The notes beneath the pieces are model-generated. The model was not told where the DNA came from and did no database searches. It worked only from the letters and a program-made list of their open reading frames with translations. This document shows, piece after piece, positions 1 through 5,097 of a stretch of DNA of 11,061 nucleotides (its first letter is position 1; each line of letters starts with the position of its first letter). The position numbers and the translations under genes are program-made. Origin of the DNA: Rhodoferax sp. (GTDB taxonomy: Bacteria; Pseudomonadota; Gammaproteobacteria; Burkholderiales; Burkholderiaceae_C). The DNA lies in assembly GCA_029865675.1 (NCBI GenBank), contig JARXAU010000166.1:1-11061 (forward strand), in the 5' to 3' direction.

Positions 1-220
1 GCCCCACAAAGCCCCAAAGTAGCCGAACAAACCACAAGCCGCAGGCGGTGTAGCCCAGCACCACATGCACAAGCCGCAGTCGCTCCATGTCAGCGGTGAT
101 GTAGGCCCCCAGAAAAGACAATGCCAACAAGACATGCCAGACCCGCATGAAAGCGTCCACAGTGCGACGGGTTGGTACACCTGCGGTGGCGCTCAGTGTG
201 ATTCGGGTGTCAGTGTTCAT
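1..220 (-). CDS. Cytochrome b561-like membrane protein, N-terminal part (3' end outside window)
   Basis: The visible 73 residues are the N-terminus of a membrane b-type cytochrome of the bacterial cytochrome b561 / hydrogenase b-type cytochrome superfamily. A first membrane helix (about residues 26-43) carries His29 in the context RVWHVLLALSF. His52 at the start of the second helix (RLVHVVLGY) is the other visible candidate heme ligand. The ending RLLWGFVG is typical of the family. By analogy the protein passes electrons between the quinone pool and periplasmic cytochromes. It lies 24 bases downstream of the diheme cytochrome c gene on the same strand, and it is the third member of the SHP-DHC-cytochrome b gene set known in other Proteobacteria. 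No clear Shine-Dalgarno sequence precedes the ATG at 220, so translation may depend on the upstream genes. The family call is good; the exact partner is inferred from context. Confidence 0.8.
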   Translation of the reverse strand, partial: MNTDTRITLSATAGVPTRRTVDAFMRVWHVLLALSFLGAYITADMERLRLVHVVLGYTACGLWFVRLLWGFVG

Positions 221-244
221 AAAGAAGCCAAGTTTCAAAATGGG

Positions 245-700
245 TCAACGGGGTAAGCGAATCTCATGGTCATCAAACTGTCCTTGAGCTGCCTGCAAAT
301 GACAAGCTTGGCACTGAGCTGCACTGCGCACTTTGGGGTGCTGCCACGTGCTGGGATCAACCTTGCGATGCTCTCGTACAAACCAGCTAGAACGGGTGAT
401 GCGGTCCTGCGCAGGCGCTTCGCGTACGCGACGACCTGTTGCGCTGTGCTCAATCAGCCAGGCACTGATTTGACGCACGCTGTCTGCGTCCATCGTTGCA
501 TCACTGCCGTAATGCTTTTCCAGGCCACCCATGATCCGTTGCCAGGATTGGGCTGGCAAAAAGCCCGGCGGGTAGGCCACATGACAGGCTGCGCATTCAG
601 CCGTATAGCGCTCGGGCACCTGGGCCGGCATGCGAGGGTCATCGGCGTGGGTAAGTCCTGTCATTGACAAGACGATCAAGAAGCAAAGGCGTTTGTTCAT
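245..700 (-). CDS. dhc: Diheme cytochrome c (DHC family)
   Basis: A 151-residue periplasmic cytochrome c with two heme-binding motifs, CAACH at residues 36-40 and CQACH at 130-134. A short signal peptide (MNKRLCFLIVLSMTGLTHA) probably ends near residue 19. His63 in EKHYGSDA is a candidate distal ligand. Two CxxCH sites about 90 residues apart and the ALWLIEH-like middle region fit the DHC family, the known redox partner of SHP cytochromes. The ATG at 700 was chosen because it gives a proper signal peptide; a longer reading to 751 adds only a basic, unlikely leader. The ATG overlaps the stop of the upstream shp gene (ATGA), which implies translational coupling. The expected role is electron transfer between the membrane cytochrome b downstream and SHP. 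Confidence 0.88.
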   Translation of the reverse strand: MNKRLCFLIVLSMTGLTHADDPRMPAQVPERYTAECAACHVAYPPGFLPAQSWQRIMGGLEKHYGSDATMDADSVRQISAWLIEHSATGRRVREAPAQDRITRSSWFVREHRKVDPSTWQHPKVRSAAQCQACHLQAAQGQFDDHEIRLPR

Positions 701-1137
701 TTCAATGAGATCAGGTAAGCGATGACATCGGCTTTCTCTTGGGCGGTGCATTCACGCGAGAAAACATCCTTGCAATTGCGTCTAAACCATTTGTCCACCT
801 TGGCCTGATCTGTCAGCCGTTGCGGATTGATGGCCGGTGCCAGTGGTGCGATGTGTTTGTGGGTTGATGCATGGCGCCCGTCGCGCACGGGCGGCTCACC
901 ATGACACGATGCGCAAGACCAGTCGCCTTGCTGACGCGCCCAGAGCGCCTGCCCACGCTGCGCACTGGCAGGCTGCTGCGCCTGCTGCTGCCAACGCGCC
1001 AGCTCTTGTGAAGGACTGGTGTCGGTGGCCTTGGCACTGGCACTTGCACTTGCACTGGCACTGGCACTGGCACATGCCAACACAAGGCCTAGCATCAAGG
1101 AATGCACCCGCAACCGCTTTGCATTGAATTTTTCCAT
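697..1137 (-). CDS. shp: SHP-type monoheme cytochrome c (DUF1924)
   Basis: This 146-residue exported monoheme cytochrome c matches the SHP ('sphaeroides heme protein', DUF1924) family. The heme site is CASCH (Cys75, Cys78, His79). About 42 residues later comes Asn121 in RRNC; the spacing fits the unusual asparagine sixth ligand described for Rhodobacter SHP. That ligand leaves on reduction and lets O2 or NO bind. Cys122 and Cys130 could form the disulfide seen in the family. The N-terminus is a signal peptide whose h/c region is an Ala-Ser run (residues 21-35) encoded by a hexanucleotide repeat. The C-terminal helix EKADVIAYLISL is typical of cytochrome c. It is the first gene of the leftward operon and overlaps dhc by four bases. 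SHP proteins have been linked to oxygen, NO or nitroxyl chemistry, but the physiological substrate is unsettled. Confidence 0.87.
   Translation of the reverse strand: MEKFNAKRLRVHSLMLGLVLACASASASASASASAKATDTSPSQELARWQQQAQQPASAQRGQALWARQQGDWSCASCHGEPPVRDGRHASTHKHIAPLAPAINPQRLTDQAKVDKWFRRNCKDVFSRECTAQEKADVIAYLISLK
1033..1074. repeat. Hexanucleotide tandem repeat in the shp signal-peptide codons
   Basis: Seven consecutive 6-base units of the form GGCACT/TGCACT (the last is GGCACA) run through the shp signal-peptide region. On the coding strand they read as alternating Ala and Ser codons. The unit is a multiple of three, so gain or loss of copies would lengthen or shorten the signal peptide without a frameshift. 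The run also creates several overlapping AxA-type signal peptidase sites. Confidence 0.85.
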
Positions 1138-1330
1138 GCCTCAAGGCTAACGAGGCTAGATGAAATCACGCTTAAGCCGCTGGGCATCCTTGCTCTACGC
1201 CGCAACTGAATAATGACGGCAAAAAAGATAAGAACGAACGTGTACTACGAACGAAAAATTTTTGGGGAGAAGCTTGCGTGTCTGCATTAGCCGCAGGCAC
1301 CGGTCCCTACGGTCGCCACATAGCTGCCAT
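1138..1330 (-). promoter_or_regulatory. Upstream region of the shp operon with a direct repeat
   Basis: This non-coding stretch precedes the leftward shp-dhc-cytochrome b operon and must hold its promoter, although no convincing -35/-10 pair was found. The 7-base word ACGAACG occurs at 1234-1240 and again at 1247-1253, a direct repeat with 13-base periodicity, next to an A/T-rich tract (1254-1263). It could be a regulator site. No coding potential was seen. Confidence 0.35.
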
Positions 1331-1756
1331 TCAAGGCGGAAGCCCCGAGGTCGGAATCAGGGCCGCTACCGGTGACCCGCAGATTTCAGTTTGCTCGGTG
1401 ATTTCGAGAGCGTCATCGACCTCGATGCCCAAGTACCTGACGGTCCACTCCGGCTTGGCGTGATCAAGCAAAAGTTGTACTGCTCTAAGGTTCTTGGTGC
1501 GTCGGTGAATGAACGTCGCCTTGGTCCTGCGAATCGAATGGGTTCCATGCTCGGAACGATCCAGACCAAGCGCGTCCACCCAGTGCCCAAGAACCCGGGC
1601 GTACTGCCAAGCACCCAGATGGGGTGAATCGTGGAGCCTGCTCGAAAAAAGGAGGTTTTCGGATTTCAATGCCGCCAGCTTGATCCACGCCTACAGGGCC
1701 TCCCTTGTGACTGCTGTGATTTCGAATTGCACCGGAAGCTTGGTCTTGTGCTGCAA
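1331..1756 (-). pseudogene. Tyrosine recombinase/integrase remnant (C-terminal catalytic half, internal stop)
   Basis: Read leftward from 1756 this encodes the C-terminal half of a phage-type tyrosine recombinase. Recognisable parts are KTKLPVQFEIT, GTHSIRRTKAT (the HxxR box), NLRAVQLLLDH (third-box His) and VRYLGIEVDDALEI with the likely nucleophilic tyrosine. The N-terminal part, including the first catalytic arginine, is absent. An in-frame TAG at 1691-1693 interrupts the fragment where relatives usually have an ordinary residue before AWIK. Similarity begins directly after the stop codon (1757-1759) of the acyl-CoA dehydrogenase gene, in the same frame and with no spacer. Family similarity ends near 1385; the last 18 or so codons may be unrelated. 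It is almost certainly inactive, a relic of a past insertion or deletion. Confidence 0.82.
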
Positions 1757-2872
1757 TTAGGCAAACACGCCGGCCTTGTCTTCCATGCGCGCAGACACTT
1801 CGCCCAGATGGTGCAGGCTGTCACCGAAGGTCATTTCCATCTGCGTGAGCTTTTTAAAGTAGTGGCTCACGATGTACTCGTTGGTCACGCCAATGCCGCC
1901 GTGCAATTGCACGGCCTGCTGACCCACAAAGCGCATAGACGCGCCCAATTGAACCTTGGCGCGGGCCATGGCGGCGCGGCGCTCTGCGGTGGGGGCGTTG
2001 AGCTTGAGGCTGGCGTAAAAACTCATCGAGCGCGCCAGTTCAAGTTCCATCTTCATGTCGGCGGCACGGTGGCGCAGGGCCTGGAAGCTGCCGATCACGG
2101 CGCCAAATTGCTTGCGCGTCATCAGGTATTCGGCGGTGATGGCCATGGCTTTGTCCATCACGCCCACGGCCTCAGCGCAGGTGGCGGCAATGCCAATGTC
2201 CACCGCGTGCTCTAGCGCCGTTTGCCCGTCGGCAGTGACCAAGGTGGCTGGCGCATCGGTCAATTGCACTTCGGCGGCGCGGCTGCCGTCTTGCGTGCCG
2301 TAGCCCTTGCAGGCAACGCCGCTGGCGCTGCGCTCAACCAAGAACAGGGCGGTTTTGCCGTCGAGCAACGCGGGCACCAACAGCGCATCAGCCTGGTCGC
2401 CCACCGGCACCACGCTTTTGTGACCAGTGAGCTGGTAGCCGCTGCCTGTGGCCACAGCGACCGCTTTGCAACGGCCCAGCGCGTAGCGCGCGCCAGGCTC
2501 CTGGTAGGCCAGTACGACCAGGGCTTCGCCGCTGCTGATGCGCGGCAGCCACGTGGCTTTGGTGGCTGCATCGGCATAGTTGGCGATAACGGCGCCGGCG
2601 ATCAGCGCCTGGGTTAGCGGCTCGAGCACGATGCCGCGCCCCAGCTCTTCCATCACCACCATGCCTTCGACCGGGCCCATGCCCAGGCCACCGTCGTCTT
2701 CGGGGACGTAGAGGCCGCACAGGCCGAGTTCGGCCAGTTCGCCCCAGGCGACGCGGTCAAAGCCACCGGCTTTTTCGGCGGCGCGGCGGCGATCAAAGCT
2801 ATAGCCCTTGTCCACCCATTTGCGTACCGCGTCGCGCAGTTGTTCTTGGTCGTCAGAAAAATCGAAATCCAT
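1757..2872 (-). CDS. Acyl-CoA dehydrogenase, PimD-like (pimeloyl-CoA dehydrogenase small subunit family)
   Basis: A 371-residue acyl-CoA dehydrogenase of usual length. The N-terminal helical domain spans about residues 1-115, the beta domain 116-215 (with YQEPGARYAL in place of the classical SEPxAGSD loop) and the C-terminal FAD-binding bundle 220-371. FAD-site signatures are RKQFG (253-257) and QLHGGIGVT (322-330). No glutamate is evident at either common catalytic position, which fits the accessory subunit of a heteromeric enzyme. Resemblance is to PimD-type small subunits that act with a PimC-type partner on dicarboxylyl- or medium-chain acyl-CoA. The start at 2872 has AAGGA seven bases upstream. 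The gene lies 44 bases downstream of the PimC-like gene. The 3' end looks complete (MEDKAGVFA), although the recombinase remnant follows at once. The true substrate is not shown by sequence. Confidence 0.87.
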   Translation of the reverse strand: MDFDFSDDQEQLRDAVRKWVDKGYSFDRRRAAEKAGGFDRVAWGELAELGLCGLYVPEDDGGLGMGPVEGMVVMEELGRGIVLEPLTQALIAGAVIANYADAATKATWLPRISSGEALVVLAYQEPGARYALGRCKAVAVATGSGYQLTGHKSVVPVGDQADALLVPALLDGKTALFLVERSASGVACKGYGTQDGSRAAEVQLTDAPATLVTADGQTALEHAVDIGIAATCAEAVGVMDKAMAITAEYLMTRKQFGAVIGSFQALRHRAADMKMELELARSMSFYASLKLNAPTAERRAAMARAKVQLGASMRFVGQQAVQLHGGIGVTNEYIVSHYFKKLTQMEMTFGDSLHHLGEVSARMEDKAGVFA

Positions 2873-2916
2873 GGTCTTGTCCTTGATGGGGGGTTGGTGT
2901 CGGGAGCGCGATGCGG

Positions 2917-4095
2917 TCAGCCGAGCACGAATTGCGAGACGATGTTGCGCTGCACTTCGTTGCTGCCGCCGTAAATCGTGGTTTTGCGCATATTGAAATA
3001 GGTCGATGCCAGCGGCGCGCAGTGGGCGTGGCCCACCGAGTCGCCTTGCCAGCCAGCTTCCATGGCCTCGCGAATCAAGGGCAGGGCGAAAGGCCCGGCG
3101 GCTAGCATCATCAGCTCGCTGTAGCGCTGCTGCAGCTCGCTGCCACGGATTTTGAGCAGGCTAGCAATGTCCATGCTTTGCTTGCCCGATTTTTCGGCCG
3201 CCAGCACGCGCAAGACCATCATCTCCAGCGCAATCACGTCCACTTCGAGCTTGGCGATTTCATCGCGAAACCGTGTGTCGTCCCACAGGCCTTCAGCCTT
3301 GGCGATGCGCTTGAGTCGCTCCAACTCGCGCTTGGCGCGATTGACGTCGGCAATATTAGTGCGCTCGTGGGCCAGCAGGTATTTGGCGTAATTCCAGCCC
3401 TTGTTTTCTTCGCCAATCAGGTTGTTGGCCGGTACTTCGACGTTGTCAAAGAACACTTCGTTCACCTCGGCTGTGCCGTCAAGCAAGACGATGGGGCGCA
3501 CGGTGACGCCGGGCGACTTCATGTCGATGAGCAAAAAGCTGATGCCAGTTTGCGGTTTGCCTTCGTTGCTGGTGCGCACCAGGCAAAAAATCCATTCGCC
3601 GAATTGGCCCAGCGTGGTCCAGGTTTTCTGGCCGTTGACAATGTATTTGTCTCCGACCCGCTCAGCCTTGGTTTTGAGCGACGCCAGGTCCGAGCCCGAA
3701 CCTGGCTCGCTGTAACCTTGGCTCCACCAAACGTCGCCGCTGGCAATGCCGGGCAAAAAGCGCTGTTGCTGCTCGGCGTTGCCAAAAGCCATGATCACCG
3801 GCGCCACCATTACCGGGCCAAACGGCACCACGCGCGGGGCGCCGGCCAAGGCGCATTCTTCTTCAAACAGGTGTTTCTCAATGGCATTCCAGCCGGGTCC
3901 GCCAAACGCGGTAGGCCAGGCATGGCCAAGCCAGCCCTTTTTCCCTAGGATCTTTCCCCAGCGCTGCATGTCTTCGCGCGTCAGATGCACCGCGTTGTGC
4001 ACCTTCTGGGAGATGTCGGAGGGCAAGTTTTCCCCGACCCAGGCGCGAATGGTTTCGCGAAATGTTTGTTCTTCGGTGGTAAAGGCCAAATCCAT
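2917..4095 (-). CDS. Acyl-CoA dehydrogenase, PimC-like (pimeloyl-CoA dehydrogenase large subunit family)
   Basis: A 392-residue FAD-dependent acyl-CoA dehydrogenase, full length. It has the SEPGSGSDLASL substrate/FAD loop (residues 129-140), VNGQKTWTT (153-161) and a C-terminal IYGGSNEVQRNIV segment (374-386). In that segment the classical catalytic glutamate of short/medium-chain enzymes is Gly376. Glu244 in LLAHERTNIA aligns by context with the isovaleryl-CoA dehydrogenase-type base and is the likely catalytic residue. The overall wording matches PimC, the large subunit of pimeloyl-CoA dehydrogenase. The enzyme would introduce a 2,3-double bond in acyl-CoA and pass electrons to ETF. The start at 4095 has GGAG eight bases upstream. 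It forms a two-gene operon with the PimD-like gene and is divergent from purN. Substrate range is inferred and may differ from pimeloyl-CoA. Confidence 0.9.
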   Translation of the reverse strand: MDLAFTTEEQTFRETIRAWVGENLPSDISQKVHNAVHLTREDMQRWGKILGKKGWLGHAWPTAFGGPGWNAIEKHLFEEECALAGAPRVVPFGPVMVAPVIMAFGNAEQQQRFLPGIASGDVWWSQGYSEPGSGSDLASLKTKAERVGDKYIVNGQKTWTTLGQFGEWIFCLVRTSNEGKPQTGISFLLIDMKSPGVTVRPIVLLDGTAEVNEVFFDNVEVPANNLIGEENKGWNYAKYLLAHERTNIADVNRAKRELERLKRIAKAEGLWDDTRFRDEIAKLEVDVIALEMMVLRVLAAEKSGKQSMDIASLLKIRGSELQQRYSELMMLAAGPFALPLIREAMEAGWQGDSVGHAHCAPLASTYFNMRKTTIYGGSNEVQRNIVSQFVLG

Positions 4096-4152
4096 AGCGG
4101 GCGCTCCAATTAGTCAATGCGGTTGAGGTCCAAAGCGAACTACTGCGTTTTT

Positions 4153-4166
4153 AGCACGACCGTTCT
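4153..4166. promoter_or_regulatory. Imperfect palindrome, possible TetR-type operator
   Basis: In the divergent region between the PimC-like gene and purN lies AGCACGACCGTTCT, which pairs AGAACG with CGTGCT around a central GT (one mismatch from perfect dyad). TetR-family regulators of fatty acyl catabolism often use AACG-N2-CGTT cores, so an operator for the dehydrogenase operon is possible. It is 58 bases upstream of that gene's start. Weak evidence: a single site and no regulator gene in view. Confidence 0.3.
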
Positions 4167-4209
4167 TTTTTGCGTGTCCACGCCGCGACATTTTTCTTCC
4201 GCGGCTCAC

Positions 4210-4215
4210 GATAAT
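4210..4215 (+). promoter_or_regulatory. Candidate -10 element of purN
   Basis: GATAAT (5 of 6 to TATAAT) ends nine bases before the purN ATG at 4225, with a poor -35 upstream. If used, transcription would begin almost at the start codon. This would explain why no Shine-Dalgarno sequence precedes purN. Confidence 0.35.
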
Positions 4216-4224
4216 GGCAGCCGC

Positions 4225-4860
4225 ATGCAAGCCAACCTCCAACCTATCGTCATTCTTATCTCAGGCGGCGGCTCCAATATGGCTGCCATCGTCCGCGCCG
4301 CGCAGAAGGAGGCTTGGGAAGCGCGCTTCGGCGCGCAGGTGGTGGCGGTGATTAGCAACAAACGAGGTGCCGGGGGGCTGCAGCTGGCGCGTGCGCAGGG
4401 CATTGCCACCCGGGTGCTGGAGCACAGCGCCTTCGCCAACCGCGACGCCTTCGGCCAGGCGCTCGCCGCTGCCATCAGCCGTTACGACCAGCCAGAGCGG
4501 CGGTGTTTGGTGGTGTTGGCGGGTTTCATGCGCATCTTGACCGCCAGTTTTGTGGCGGTGCACGCCGGGCGTTTGCTCAACATCCATCCGTCCTTGTTGC
4601 CGGCGTTTCCGGGTTTGCACACCCACCAGCGCGCCATAGACGCGGCTTGCAAATTTGTGGGCGCAACCGTCCACCACGTCAGTGCCGAGCTAGATGCCGG
4701 GGCGATCCTCGAACAATCTGTAGTGCCGGTGCTCGAGCACGATACCGCTGAATCCCTGGCGCAAAGGGTACTGGCCACCGAGCACCAGATTTACCCCCGC
4801 GCAATTCGGAAATGGCTAGCGCAGCGCCAGGCTCAGGCGGGCGAATCCCCCACCCGCTGA
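4225..4860 (+). CDS. purN: Phosphoribosylglycinamide formyltransferase (GART)
   Basis: PurN transfers the formyl group of 10-formyltetrahydrofolate to GAR in purine synthesis. The 211-residue product equals the E. coli enzyme in size. It begins with the phosphate loop VILISGGGSN (residues 9-18). The catalytic triad is Asn119 and His121 (LLNIHPSLLPAFPG) and Asp157 (SAELDAG), each offset by 13 from E. coli Asn106/His108/Asp144. The folate-binding LAGFMRIL is at 98-105. The ATG at 4225 was chosen because family homology begins there; a longer reading from 4117 adds unrelated residues. No ribosome binding site is visible. Its last 28 bases overlap the 3' end of the convergent DUF1653 gene. Confidence 0.96.
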   Translation: MQANLQPIVILISGGGSNMAAIVRAAQKEAWEARFGAQVVAVISNKRGAGGLQLARAQGIATRVLEHSAFANRDAFGQALAAAISRYDQPERRCLVVLAGFMRILTASFVAVHAGRLLNIHPSLLPAFPGLHTHQRAIDAACKFVGATVHHVSAELDAGAILEQSVVPVLEHDTAESLAQRVLATEHQIYPRAIRKWLAQRQAQAGESPTR

Positions 4861-5081
4861 AACCGCACCGTCGGGACCCCGCCCACATCCATCGTCTCCT
4901 CGAACATGGCCGCCGGGCGCACCCACAGTCCTTGCGCACCGTACAAGGCGCGGTAAAGCGTCATCGGCTCCAAGGTCTCGCTGTGGCGCACGGTGTCGAT
5001 TACTTGGTACAAGTTGCCCTTGTAGTGGCGGTAAACGCCGGGCTGGGCGCGCGGCAGAGGGGGTAGATTTTCTTCGCTCAT
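4833..5081 (-). CDS. DUF1653 domain protein
   Basis: An 82-residue soluble protein consisting almost wholly of a DUF1653 domain: PGVYRHYKGNLYQVI at about residues 14-28, then HSETLEPMTLYRALYG and LWVRPAAMFEE. This small SH3-like family has no established function. The start at 5081 (MSEENL) has AAGAGG about ten bases upstream and is preferred to a longer reading from 5231 that would run into the divergent methyltransferase gene. Its stop lies inside the end of purN on the opposite strand, and its start is only 16 bases from the start of the divergent methyltransferase. The gene is therefore packed between two others, and its promoter must lie within the methyltransferase coding region. Confidence 0.85.
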   Translation of the reverse strand: MSEENLPPLPRAQPGVYRHYKGNLYQVIDTVRHSETLEPMTLYRALYGAQGLWVRPAAMFEETMDVGGVPTVRFQRVGDSPA

Positions 5082-5083
5082 GG

Positions 5084-5089
5084 GACAAT
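5084..5089 (+). promoter_or_regulatory. Candidate -10 element of the RNA methyltransferase gene
   Basis: GACAAT (4 of 6 to TATAAT), followed by GG as at purN (GATAATGG) and rplS (TATAATGG), ends eight bases before the ATG at 5098. No good -35 and no Shine-Dalgarno are visible. A leaderless transcript is possible but unproven. Confidence 0.25.
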
Positions 5090-5097
5090 GGCCTCTT

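Noticed and set aside
896..1144. Overlapping minus-strand frame through the hexanucleotide repeat giving Cys-Gln-rich protein
   Set aside because: It is an artefact of reading the GCACTG-type repeat in another frame; the shp frame has the heme motif and signal peptide.
1298..1374. Inverted repeat CACCGGT/ACCGGTG flanking the end of the recombinase remnant, considered as an attachment site or element end
   Set aside because: The arms are only 7 bp with an already palindromic ACCGGT core and a 63-base spacer; no target duplication or partner end was found.
1631..2215. Long plus-strand open frame (194 codons) opposite the PimD-like gene
   Set aside because: It is antisense to a clear acyl-CoA dehydrogenase, is His/Gly/Ala-rich as expected of a GC-rich shadow frame, and shows no domain.
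3178..3948. 256-codon plus-strand open frame opposite the PimC-like gene
   Set aside because: Shadow of the well-supported dehydrogenase; no recognisable motif or ribosome binding site.
4117..4224. N-terminal extension of purN from an ATG at 4117
   Set aside because: The extra 36 residues are unlike PurN and cover the probable promoter; catalytic-residue numbering fits the start at 4225.
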